NCBI GenBank assembly: GCA_016716385.1
Contig: JADJWL010000015.1
Location: 1-64,000, forward strand
DNA: 64,000 bases
Origin: Bryobacterales bacterium
GTDB lineage: Bacteria; Acidobacteriota; Terriglobia; Bryobacterales; Bryobacteraceae
Direction: 5' to 3'
Shown here in pieces: positions 41,464 to 49,259 of this stretch. The first letter of the stretch is position 1. Each line of letters opens with the position of its first letter. The position numbers and the translations under genes were made by a program. Below the pieces are notes generated by a model, which was not told where the DNA came from, made no database searches, and was given only the letters and a program-made list of their open reading frames with translations.

Positions 41464-42843
41464 TTGTTTCGAGTCTTTGTGCTGGCTTGCGCGGCGGCCG
41501 CCGCGGTGTGTCCGCTTTGGGGGCAGCTTCGCGAACTGGACGCGGCGATGCGGTCTCTGGCGCGCCGGGTGGCGCCATCGGTTGTCGTGGTGGTGAGCGA
41601 CGGCTTCCTGCCCGCGGTCGAACTGGAGTCCGAAGGCGACCTCGTGGCCATGCAGCAGACCTCCGGTTCGGGCGTCATCATCTCCCCGGACGGCTACATC
41701 ATCACCAACGCCCACGTGGTTCAGGGTGCAACCCGGGTCCAGGTGCAGTTGCCGCCGCGCGAGCCGGATCCAAGCCGGAGCATCGTCCGGCCCCGTGGGC
41801 GGGGTTTCGCCGCCAGGGTCATCGGCACGGACGCCGAGACGGACATCGCGCTTCTGAAGATCGAAGCAACCAACCTGCCCGCGCTGGATCTGGCTGACTC
41901 GGACGACGTGCACCAGGGGCAGCTTGTCTTCGCGATCGGCACCCCGCGGGGTCTCGAGAACTCGCTGTCCATGGGCGTGGTCAGCGCGGTCGGCCGGCTG
42001 CTGCGTCCCGACGACCACGTCGTGTACCTGCAAACCGACGCCCCGATCAATCCCGGCAACAGCGGCGGACCGCTCCTCGACATCGAGGGCCGCGTCGTGG
42101 GCATCAACACGCTGATTGTCTCGGAGAGCCAGGGCAACGAAGGTCTGGGGTTCGCGGTACCCAGCAACATCGTCCAGTCCGTGGTCACGCAGTTGCGGGC
42201 GCATGGCGAGGTGATGCGCGGGGACATCGGCGTCTGGGCGCAATCGGTGACCCCCGGCATGACAGCCGCACTAGAGCTGCCGGTGGAGGGTGGGGTGATC
42301 GTGGCCGATGTCGAACCCGGCGGTCCGGGCGATATCGCCGGAGCGCGCATCGGGGACGTGATTCTGCGGCTGAACGGCAAGCCGATGGAGAACGCCCGGC
42401 AGTTTCACGTCAACATCTACAACGTGGAAGTGAACAGCGTCGCGCAATTGGAGATTCTGCGCAAGGGCAAAGCGATGACGCTGCGGCCGGTCGTGCTGGA
42501 CCGCCCCGACGCGCCGGCCCGGCTCGCCGCGCTGGTCAACGAGCGGCAGAACCTGGTGGCGCGTCTGGGGGTGCTGGCCGTCGCCAAGGACAAGCAGTTG
42601 GCCGCGAAGCTGCCGCCGTTCCGGAGGAACTACGGCATCCTCGTCGCGAAAATCGCCCTCGGCCCCCGCCCGCAGCCTGGTCTGTTCCAGCCCGGAGATC
42701 TCATCTACGAAGTGAACGGCCAGCCCATCTCTACACTGCACGAACTGCGATCGGTCCTGGACCCGCTCCCGCCAGGGGAGCACGTGGTCTTCCAGATCGA
42801 ACGCCGGGGCCGGATCCGGTACCTCGAGACGAGTCTCGACTAG
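41464..42843 (+). CDS. Trypsin-like serine protease of the HtrA/DegP family
   Basis: A 459-aa periplasmic protease. The TTG start at 41464 follows GGAAAGGGGG, and a -10-like TACACT lies at 41439-41444; signal peptide VFVLACAAAAAVCPLWGQ. The protease domain covers 25-250 with GSGVIISPDGYIITNAHVVQ (His), ETDIALLKI (Asp), FAIGTPRGLENSLSMG and QTDAPINPGNSGGPLLD (Ser). A PDZ domain at about 275-345 (GVIVADVEPGGPGDIAGARIGDVIL) and a second, weaker one at about 385-455 (LFQPGDLIYEVNGQPI) follow. It would degrade or refold damaged envelope proteins. No RseA or anti-sigma gene is adjacent. It ends overlapping the converging protoglobin gene by 4 bases. Confidence 0.94.
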   Translation: MFRVFVLACAAAAAVCPLWGQLRELDAAMRSLARRVAPSVVVVVSDGFLPAVELESEGDLVAMQQTSGSGVIISPDGYIITNAHVVQGATRVQVQLPPREPDPSRSIVRPRGRGFAARVIGTDAETDIALLKIEATNLPALDLADSDDVHQGQLVFAIGTPRGLENSLSMGVVSAVGRLLRPDDHVVYLQTDAPINPGNSGGPLLDIEGRVVGINTLIVSESQGNEGLGFAVPSNIVQSVVTQLRAHGEVMRGDIGVWAQSVTPGMTAALELPVEGGVIVADVEPGGPGDIAGARIGDVILRLNGKPMENARQFHVNIYNVEVNSVAQLEILRKGKAMTLRPVVLDRPDAPARLAALVNERQNLVARLGVLAVAKDKQLAAKLPPFRRNYGILVAKIALGPRPQPGLFQPGDLIYEVNGQPISTLHELRSVLDPLPPGEHVVFQIERRGRIRYLETSLD

Positions 42844-43526
42844 AAGTCCCCGTCCTTCACATACGGGTGGCTCCACAGGGTCACCTGGAGGATGACCGAC
42901 TTCACCCACGCCTGGTGCATCTTGTCGACATCGTCCGCGCTGTGGCCCTTGTTGGCGAGAAACGGCTTCAACGTTGCGGTGATCGGGTAGATGAAAGCCG
43001 GCAGGTAGCGGTAGCTGATGTTGTCCACCGATGGCGCTCCGTCGGTCTGATTCTTGCCCGTGCGGTGGTGGCGGCGGCCGATTTCATGCTGGTAGTCGAG
43101 CCACTTCTGGCCGTAGTCGGCCGCGGCGGTGTCGAGGATCCATTGGGCGAAGCGCCTGCGGACGGCGGCGAGGTAGTCCCCGTCCGGCTGCCCGTCGGAC
43201 TTCCGGCCGAAGTAGTAGACGAGGTGCGGATGCGAGGCCACGAAGCCGTACCAGACGTCGAGCACCTGTTCGGTCTGGTCCTTCAGCACGTCGTGCGACA
43301 TCCGCAGATAGCGGACATCGTCGCCGGTGAACAGCACTGATTTCTTGAGCAGATCGAGATCTTCCAGGCTGACAGGCGATTTGGCGAGCGCCGGCCGGCC
43401 GTAAGCGTATCCGGGAATTGCGGTAGACATCGGTTTCCTTTCCTGCGTTCCAGAGTGGTGAGTTGTTTGGGCGTACAGGCCTGCGACGGCCAGACACACC
43501 CCGAGTTGGACGATGCGAATCGTCAT
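42840..43526 (-). CDS. Protoglobin with an apparent N-terminal signal peptide
   Basis: A 228-aa protein. Residues 33-228 match the full length of archaeal and bacterial protoglobins: IPGYAYG, SPVSLEDLDLLKKSVLFTGD, VLDVWYGFVASHPHLVYYF, RFAQWILDTAAADYGQKWLD, the proximal His region EIGRRHHRTGKNQTDG (His153, or 121 counted from Met33) and FIYPITATLKPFLANKGHS. The family binds heme with O2, CO or NO. The ATG at 43526 has a strong AGGAGGT 8 bases upstream and gives MTIRIVQLGVCLAVAGLYAQ, which looks like a cleavable signal. A second ATG at 43430, with AGGAAAGG 4 bases upstream, begins the family-length form. Export would be unusual. The adjacent MarR gene probably regulates it. Confidence 0.9.
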   Translation of the reverse strand: MTIRIVQLGVCLAVAGLYAQTTHHSGTQERKPMSTAIPGYAYGRPALAKSPVSLEDLDLLKKSVLFTGDDVRYLRMSHDVLKDQTEQVLDVWYGFVASHPHLVYYFGRKSDGQPDGDYLAAVRRRFAQWILDTAAADYGQKWLDYQHEIGRRHHRTGKNQTDGAPSVDNISYRYLPAFIYPITATLKPFLANKGHSADDVDKMHQAWVKSVILQVTLWSHPYVKDGDF

Positions 43527-43564
43527 CGGAATCGACCTCCTGAACTGGTTCGAGTAACGAGGTC

Positions 43565-44194
43565 TTACGGAGTGAGGGCCACCCACTGATCCCATCGGTG
43601 GGATCCGGCAGCGGTCTCAAAGTCAGGGCAGTCGATGCGTAGCGTGGCGTCGCCGAAAGCGGCATCGACGAAGTCACAGTGATGCGGCGCCTCAGGATTC
43701 GCGTGCACGCCCGGCCGGAAGTAGCGGCAGTTGACGCACATGTGCGCGACGGGAATCCTGCGCTGTTCCTGCAGGGTCCGGATCATCTTGACGAGGCCCC
43801 GGTGGAAGGCCACCTGCTCCGGGCCGGAGAGTGCATCGATCGCCGCCGCGAGAAGGTCAGGCCACGCGGTTGTGGCGGCGGCCTTCGAGCGTCCCGCCGC
43901 GGTCACATGCAGCACAACCGCTCGCCCGTCGTCCGGCGCTCTCGCTTTCTCCACCAGACCCTTCGCGGCCAAAGTCGTGACCGCGTCGCTGGCCGTGGCG
44001 CGCGTTACGGCGAGTTGCTCCGCTACCTGGGATAGGTTCTGCGGACCCCGGGTATGCAGCACGGACAGCACCTGGGCCTGGGTCGGCGAGAGTTGTTGTT
44101 TCGCCGACTGGCTCCAGTCGTTGGTCTTGATGGCCAGCGCGACTTTATGCAGGCCCTGCGAAATCTGTTGCGCGACGGAATCGCCGGAAGGCAT
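43565..44194 (-). CDS. MarR family regulator with C-terminal four-Cys domain
   Basis: The product has 209 aa from the ATG at 44194. A GTG 10 codons upstream lies within the likely -10 box, so it is rejected. Residues 10-145 are a MarR winged helix (LSPTQAQVLSVLHTRGPQNL, AEQLAVTRATASDAVTTLAA as recognition region, KARAPDDGRAVVLHVTAAG as wing). The last 60 residues add Cys153-x2-Cys156, His171-His172-Cys173 and Cys189 (HMCVNCRYFRPGVH, PHHCDFV, LRIDCPDF), which could bind zinc, iron or an Fe-S cluster. A palindrome over its own start region suggests autorepression. The protoglobin gene follows 38 bases downstream, so a gas- or redox-responsive role is plausible but inferred. Confidence 0.85.
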   Translation of the reverse strand: MPSGDSVAQQISQGLHKVALAIKTNDWSQSAKQQLSPTQAQVLSVLHTRGPQNLSQVAEQLAVTRATASDAVTTLAAKGLVEKARAPDDGRAVVLHVTAAGRSKAAATTAWPDLLAAAIDALSGPEQVAFHRGLVKMIRTLQEQRRIPVAHMCVNCRYFRPGVHANPEAPHHCDFVDAAFGDATLRIDCPDFETAAGSHRWDQWVALTP

Positions 44195-44197
44195 CTC

Positions 44198-44243
44198 GTT
44201 AGGACTCCTAACTAGATGTATCACGCCTGGAAGGCCGGGTCAA
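44198..44243 (-). promoter_or_regulatory. Promoter and 15-bp palindromic operator of the MarR gene
   Basis: On the minus strand TTGACC (44243-44238) and TACATC (44220-44215) are 17 bases apart, the latter with an extended TGA. The perfect palindrome GTTAGGACTCCTAAC (44198-44212) lies just downstream, where transcription would start, and includes the AGGAG ribosome site. This is a classic position for MarR autorepression. Confidence 0.65.
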
Positions 44244-44253
44244 TAGAAAATTT

Positions 44254-45393
44254 TCATCCCTTTAACCAGCGGTCAAACCAGTCGAAGGCTTCCTTCTGCA
44301 TGGCGAGATCGAACTTGTGCGGACCGTCGTAGAAGCTGCCGCGATAGCGCTCGGGCGCACCGGCCTTTTTGTAGACTTCCGCCAGAATGCGATCGGCGCG
44401 CTCCATCTCGGGCAGGGTGAACAGGGCGTCCTGGCGGTTGTTCTGCACGAGCACGGGATTCGGCGCACCAAGCCCCAGGACCTCGGGATAGTCCAGCTCG
44501 CGCGGCAGCGCCGGGACGTAGCACATCCAGGTGTGCGTATAGCACTTGTGGAGCAGGTAGTCGCGCCAGGTGGTCATCATGCCGACGCAACAGGAGCAGC
44601 GGATGCGTTCGTCGGCGCCGGTCAGCATGACGGTGCGCAATCCGCCGCCGGACAACCCGCAGCAGCCGAGCCGCGTCGCGTCGACGTCGGGCCGCGAGGC
44701 GAGGTAGTCGAGCGCCCGCTGGTCGTCAAAGACGAAGACGCCCGGCCACGTCATGCCGGCGCTGAACAGGCTCTTGGCGATCAGGTGCTCGTGGCCGCCG
44801 GCGAAGCGGTTGTAGCGTTCGATCTCCTCGGGCGATTCGGGGTTGCTCTCGACGAGGTTGTTGCGGATGTTGCCCGGCAGGTCCGCCAGGCGCATGCGGC
44901 GGCTGCCGAATGTGAACGTGTCATGCACCAGCACCGCGTAGCCGCGCTTCGCCAGTTCGTTCGCCCACGCGACGCCGCCATAGTAATGCGCCTGGTGCTT
45001 CACCATCAGCGGGTGCGGGTCGCGCGACATGCGGGTAATCTTGCGCAAGCCGAAATACTTGTTACCGCCATGGTCGTGCAGCGCGACGATGCCGGGCAGC
45101 TTGCCGGTGGCGCCGGCCGGCTTGAGCAGCAGCGCCTCGGTGGGCGGGCCGTACGGAAGCTGCCATTGCAGGTGTTCGATGGCGAGGCCGTCGAATTCCA
45201 GCTTGTGCTGTACGGCGGCGACCGGGGTGGCGGCGCCATCGGGACCCAGCAGCGTTTCGCGAAAGCGGGCCCGCGCCACTGGACGCCAGGCGTTGACGTC
45301 GCGGAACATGGGCTGGCGGAAGGAGAGCCGCGCCGGGTCAGGCATGCCGCGCGCGGCCCAGTCGCCGTAGGCGCCGATCATGTTGGGAGTCAT
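44254..45393 (-). CDS. Alpha/beta hydrolase, dienelactone hydrolase/acetyl xylan esterase-like
   Basis: The product has 379 aa from the ATG at 45393 (MTPNMIGAYGDWAARGMPDP); upstream codons of the frame run into the YihY gene. The fold is an alpha/beta hydrolase: PGIVALHDHGGNKYFG near 130-145 (oxyanion region), YAVLVHDTFTFGSRRMRL near 185, the nucleophile elbow GCCGLSGGGLRTVML near 262-276, NPVLVQNNRQDALFTLPEME with the probable acidic residue, and the C-terminal His in YDGPHKFDLAMQKEAFDWF. No signal peptide. Such proteins in Acidobacteriota are often annotated as esterases; the substrate is unknown. It starts 11 bases after the YihY stop, so the two are probably cotranscribed. Confidence 0.82.
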   Translation of the reverse strand: MTPNMIGAYGDWAARGMPDPARLSFRQPMFRDVNAWRPVARARFRETLLGPDGAATPVAAVQHKLEFDGLAIEHLQWQLPYGPPTEALLLKPAGATGKLPGIVALHDHGGNKYFGLRKITRMSRDPHPLMVKHQAHYYGGVAWANELAKRGYAVLVHDTFTFGSRRMRLADLPGNIRNNLVESNPESPEEIERYNRFAGGHEHLIAKSLFSAGMTWPGVFVFDDQRALDYLASRPDVDATRLGCCGLSGGGLRTVMLTGADERIRCSCCVGMMTTWRDYLLHKCYTHTWMCYVPALPRELDYPEVLGLGAPNPVLVQNNRQDALFTLPEMERADRILAEVYKKAGAPERYRGSFYDGPHKFDLAMQKEAFDWFDRWLKG

Positions 45394-45404
45394 TGGCTCC
45401 CAGC

Positions 45405-46238
45405 TTACGGCGGCGGGATCTCTTCGTTCAAGCCCCTCGGCCGCGCCGACCATTCCGCGCCGGCGAGCGCGAGCATCGCCGCGAGGAAGCTCCACAAGAC
45501 GATCGTCACTGAAATGTAGAACGGCCCGTACTCGTGCATCAGCTTCTGCTTGAATAGCGGCCAGAACGTGACGACGAATAGCTTGAGGATCGAGAGCAGG
45601 ACGCCGATGACAACCGCCACCGGCAGAACCCGGCGAAGAGACACCTTCCGGTTGGGCAGCAGCCAGTAAACCAGGACGAGGCTCAGGATGCCCACCGGCA
45701 AGGCGAGCAGTTCATAGGCGAGCCGGGTGAGAACCTCGGTCTTGCCCGCCGTGATCACGAAGGACAGCATGGCGAGGCATCCGGTGAGGAAGACCATGGC
45801 GAAGCTCACCAACTGGTTCTTCACGTAGCCGCGGTTCTTGCTCACGCCCCAGGCACGGTTCAGCGCGACCTCGAACGGCACGAAGATCGCGTTCGCCGTG
45901 AACAGCAGCAGGAAAACAGAAAACGCCTGGAACGGCCCGCGGCTGGCCACGGTGGCGCGCAGATTGCGGGTGATAAACGACGACAGCTCCGACGGGAACG
46001 CCTGGCTAATCGCGTAGTAGATGGCGCGCACGGCGTCCGGCCACTCGAGCAGGTACTGGCAGATCGACACCATCACGATCAGGAACGGGAAGAAGCTCAG
46101 CAGGACGCCCGCCGCCACCGACAACGCGTAGACGTGTACTTCTACTTCCAGCCAGTAGCGGACCGTGGGCAGGAACCACTCCGCGGCGCGCGATCCGGGT
46201 GTCAAACGCAGGCTCGGCGGGCGGAGTTTGGAAGGCAT
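45405..46238 (-). CDS. YihY/virulence factor BrkB family membrane protein
   Basis: The product has 277 aa from the ATG at 46238 with AAGGACG upstream; a much longer frame upstream is antisense to the lipase gene. Six hydrophobic segments. Family features: VYALSVAAGVLLSFFPFLIV near 35-55, FTANAIFVPFEVALNRAWGV near 115-134 (the conserved loop with Asn-Arg-Ala-W), LLPNRKVSLRRVLP near 205 and the last helix ISVTIVLWSFLAAMLALAG. Once called ribonuclease BN, the family is now regarded as inner-membrane proteins of unsettled transport or permeability role. Confidence 0.9.
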   Translation of the reverse strand: MPSKLRPPSLRLTPGSRAAEWFLPTVRYWLEVEVHVYALSVAAGVLLSFFPFLIVMVSICQYLLEWPDAVRAIYYAISQAFPSELSSFITRNLRATVASRGPFQAFSVFLLLFTANAIFVPFEVALNRAWGVSKNRGYVKNQLVSFAMVFLTGCLAMLSFVITAGKTEVLTRLAYELLALPVGILSLVLVYWLLPNRKVSLRRVLPVAVVIGVLLSILKLFVVTFWPLFKQKLMHEYGPFYISVTIVLWSFLAAMLALAGAEWSARPRGLNEEIPPP

Positions 46239-46286
46239 CGCGTCCTTCCCATTATGGCGTTCCCGCCGCGTGCTATCACAGAAGGG

Positions 46287-48086
46287 ATGTCCCGCTTTCT
46301 CGCCGCGCTCCTCTTCCCCGGGTTGGTCTTCGGCCAGTTGCTTTCCCCAGGCGCACCCGTTCCCAGAACCCAGCATCCGCCCCTGGTTTTCCTCAACGGC
46401 TACCAGTCCGATTGCGGCGGCGCCACCTTCGCCGGCACGTTCGGCCAGGCGGACCAGGTGTTCGCGCAGGAGGGACGGACCAGCGTCTTCTTCAACAACT
46501 GCTCGGTCGCCGGCAAGCCGCCGATTGAAGACCTGGGACGCGCGTTCGGGACCTTCCTGCGGGGGTTGCGGCACACGGACGGCGCGCCGGTGAACGAGGT
46601 CGACATCGTGGCGCACAGCATGGGCGGATTGATCGTGCGCAGCTTCCTGTCCGGCAAGCAGGCGGCCGTGCCGGCGTTCGCGCCCCCGGGGACCACGGGA
46701 ATCCGGAAGATCGTCTTCGTGGCGGCACCGCATTTCGGGTCGGCGCTTCCCTCGACGCTGGCGCCCGCCGACGCCCAAGGCCAGCAGTTGGTGAGAGGCC
46801 ACCCCCTGCAATACGACCTGGCGACGTGGAACCAGGGCTCGGAGGACTTGCGCGGCATCGACGCGATTTCCGTGCTCGGAAACATCGGCGGAGGGTCACT
46901 CTTTGCCTCCCCCCAACGCAGCCACGACAGCACCGTGACGCTCTCCAGCGGGTCGCTCGACTTCATCGAGCCCGGGCGAACGCGCATTCTGCCCTATTGC
47001 CACGTGACACCGTCCGGCATCGTTGTGCTTCTCGGACTCTGTCCGGCGAATGCGCCCGCGCTGGCGGCTATGAACAACGCCGACCATCTCACAGCGCGCA
47101 TCGTCCGTTCGTTCCTGAACGGCACCGACGAGTGGAAGTCGATTGGCGACGCGCCGGCGCAGAACGAGTTTCTCGGGTCGAACGCGGGGATCCAGGTGCG
47201 GTGGAGGAGTGAAAGCGATGAAGCCATCAACCTCGCTTCGGCCGAAGTGCGGGGTCCGGACGGGCAGGCGCGGACGCTGGAGATCGACGGGCCCACGGCG
47301 GCGATCGACCTGACTCCCGCGGGAGACAGCGTGCTGACGCTGCGCGCTCCGTCGGGTGACCGTGTCGTGAATGTCGCGCTGCCGGCCGGGGGCACGCGGA
47401 CCCTGCTGGTGCAGGACGGCCCGCAGATTGCGCGGGTGATTCCCGCGGCGAACAACGTGTCTCCGCTGGCGGTGGCGCCCGGAACGTTCCTCTCGATCTA
47501 TGGCGCGCGTCTTGCCGACGGGATCGTGGTGGCGGATACGTTTCCGTTTCCCACGACGCTGGGCGGTGTGAGCGTCAATGTGAACGGGACGGCGCTGCCG
47601 GTTCAGGTGGTGACACCGGGTCAGGTCAACGTGATCCTGCCGTACGGGTTGAGCGGGCTTGTGGCTCTGACGCTGCGGAACGCCTCGGGACGCCATACTG
47701 TCAACGTGATGATCGAGCCGGCCATGCCCGCGCTGTTCCAGAGGCTCTACGACGGCGTCCTGCACGTGGCCGCGCTCAATGCGGTGACCAACGAGATCCT
47801 GACGCCGGCGAATCCGACAGCGGCGGGGGAGTTCGTCGCACTCTATCTGACCGGCTTGGGCGAGACGGCGCCGCGGGATGGACTGGATTGGGCCCTTATC
47901 CAGCCCACGGTGACGATTGACGGCAGGCCGTGCACCCTGCAGTTTGCCGGGCGCGCGCCCGGATTCGTCGGGTTGGACCAGGTGAACTGCCAGGTGGCGG
48001 GGGATCAGCCGGCGAATCCCGCCGCGCCGGTGATCGTGCGCTCCGGAAATCGCGCCAGTCTGCCGGTGACGATCCCGGTGCGGTGA
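46287..48086 (+). CDS. Exported lipase-like alpha/beta hydrolase with C-terminal TIGR03437 domain
   Basis: The product has 599 aa from the ATG at 46287, which lies 7 bases after a -10-like TATCAC and begins signal peptide MSRFLAALLFPGLVFGQ. The N-terminal 270 residues resemble triacylglycerol lipases/PGAP1-like hydrolases: PPLVFLNGYQSDCGG near 32, the nucleophile Ser111 in DIVAHSMGGLIVRSF and IVFVAAPHFGSALPS near 142. Residues about 385-599 are the Solibacter-type TIGR03437 domain (PLAVAPGTFLSIYGARLADG, VTPGQVNVILPYGLSG, GEFVALYLTGLGETAPRDG, GFVGLDQVNCQVA), a beta-rich module at the end of many secreted proteins. Substrate unknown. Confidence 0.85.
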   Translation: MSRFLAALLFPGLVFGQLLSPGAPVPRTQHPPLVFLNGYQSDCGGATFAGTFGQADQVFAQEGRTSVFFNNCSVAGKPPIEDLGRAFGTFLRGLRHTDGAPVNEVDIVAHSMGGLIVRSFLSGKQAAVPAFAPPGTTGIRKIVFVAAPHFGSALPSTLAPADAQGQQLVRGHPLQYDLATWNQGSEDLRGIDAISVLGNIGGGSLFASPQRSHDSTVTLSSGSLDFIEPGRTRILPYCHVTPSGIVVLLGLCPANAPALAAMNNADHLTARIVRSFLNGTDEWKSIGDAPAQNEFLGSNAGIQVRWRSESDEAINLASAEVRGPDGQARTLEIDGPTAAIDLTPAGDSVLTLRAPSGDRVVNVALPAGGTRTLLVQDGPQIARVIPAANNVSPLAVAPGTFLSIYGARLADGIVVADTFPFPTTLGGVSVNVNGTALPVQVVTPGQVNVILPYGLSGLVALTLRNASGRHTVNVMIEPAMPALFQRLYDGVLHVAALNAVTNEILTPANPTAAGEFVALYLTGLGETAPRDGLDWALIQPTVTIDGRPCTLQFAGRAPGFVGLDQVNCQVAGDQPANPAAPVIVRSGNRASLPVTIPVR

Positions 48087-48091
48087 CCAGG

Positions 48092-49258
48092 CTAGACGCC
48101 CTTATAGGGAAATCGTTTGGCGAGCATGGCGAAATCCATCTCGATGCCCAAACCCGGACGGTCCGGCAGAGTGACCTTTCCGTTCTTCTGCGCCGGACAA
48201 GTCCCGCGCGTGAGTTCGCGGAAGACCGGGTCGCTGGCGCCGTCCCACTCCTGGAACAGGAAATTCCTGCAGCAGCAGGCCGCATGGATCGAGGCCACAT
48301 GCGCCACCGGGCCGTACCACTGGTGCGGCGCCAGTTCCACGCCGTAGACCTCGGCGAAGTTGGCGATCTTGCGCATCTCCGTGATACCGCCGCAGTGGAC
48401 CACGTCCGGCTGGATGATCGCCGCGCCGCGATGGTCCAGGAGGTGGCGGAAGTCGAAACGCGTCAACAGTCCTTCGCCGGTCGCCACCGGCACCGGACTC
48501 TTCGCGGCCAATTCGCCCAGCACCTGCGGGCTTTCCCTCTGCGTCGGCTCCTCAATGAACAGCGGCTTGTACGGGGCCACCGCGTGGGCAAACGCCAGCG
48601 CCTCGCGCGGCGAAAATGTTTCAAACATTTCGAGCGCCAGGTCGAGACGGTCCCCTACGGCTTTGCGGATCGCATCGAGCCGGGCCACGGTGGTCGCGAT
48701 GCGGTCGCGCAAGGTGGCCTCGCGCCGCACCACCCACTTCACGGCAGTCCAGCCCTCTTCGACGGTCGCCTGCGCGCGCTCCGCAAGCGCGGCCGGCGAG
48801 CCGTCGCGTGCTGTCGAGTCCCAGTGGCTGTAGTAGACGCCGAGAGGGTTGTGCACAGGTCCGCCAAGCAGCCGCCACACCGGGACGCCGAGCCGCTTCG
48901 CCTCGATGTCCCACAACGCGATGTCCACGGCCGACAGCGCCGTCATGAGCGGCGAGCCGTCGCGCCACCGGTTCAGGCGGTAGTACATGCGGTCCCAGTG
49001 GTCCTCGACGCCCGAAGGGTCCTTGCCGGTGAAGTGCGGCTCCAACCAGCGGATCGCCTGCTCCACGATTGCCGCGCGCGCCGGCAGCGATCCTTCGCCG
49101 AGGCCCACGATCCCACCGTCAGTGTGGATTTCGAGGAAGAGATAGTCGCGCTGGATCGTGGCCTTGTGGGTGACGAAGCGGGTGATCTTCAGTCCGCCCA
49201 GGGGTTGTGCCATGAGCCGCGCGCCGGTCAGCGCACCAAGAAACGTGCGGCGCCGCAC
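48092..49258 (-). CDS. Enolase-superfamily dehydratase (galactonate dehydratase-like) with Tat-like leader
   Basis: The product has 388 aa from the GTG at 49258, one base after the upstream stop. It begins MRRRTFLGALTGARLMAQPL, twin arginines plus a short hydrophobic stretch; export is plausible but the h-region is weak. It has the capping domain, then AVKWVVRREA (Lys), LDLALEMFETFS (first acidic ligand), FIEEPTQRE, PVATGEGLLTRFDF, IIQPDVVHCGGITEM and the catalytic His in ELAPHQWYGPVAH. The pattern fits mandelate racemase-subgroup sugar-acid dehydratases. It is a different branch from the enzyme at 27329-28579. It follows the DUF4139 gene, perhaps cotranscribed. Confidence 0.86.
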   Translation of the reverse strand: MRRRTFLGALTGARLMAQPLGGLKITRFVTHKATIQRDYLFLEIHTDGGIVGLGEGSLPARAAIVEQAIRWLEPHFTGKDPSGVEDHWDRMYYRLNRWRDGSPLMTALSAVDIALWDIEAKRLGVPVWRLLGGPVHNPLGVYYSHWDSTARDGSPAALAERAQATVEEGWTAVKWVVRREATLRDRIATTVARLDAIRKAVGDRLDLALEMFETFSPREALAFAHAVAPYKPLFIEEPTQRESPQVLGELAAKSPVPVATGEGLLTRFDFRHLLDHRGAAIIQPDVVHCGGITEMRKIANFAEVYGVELAPHQWYGPVAHVASIHAACCCRNFLFQEWDGASDPVFRELTRGTCPAQKNGKVTLPDRPGLGIEMDFAMLAKRFPYKGV

Positions 49259-49259
49259 G

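Noticed and set aside
38730..41897. A 1055-codon open frame on the plus strand
   Set aside because: It is antisense to valS through its whole useful length and has no recognisable motifs; the high G+C third positions keep the opposite strand open.
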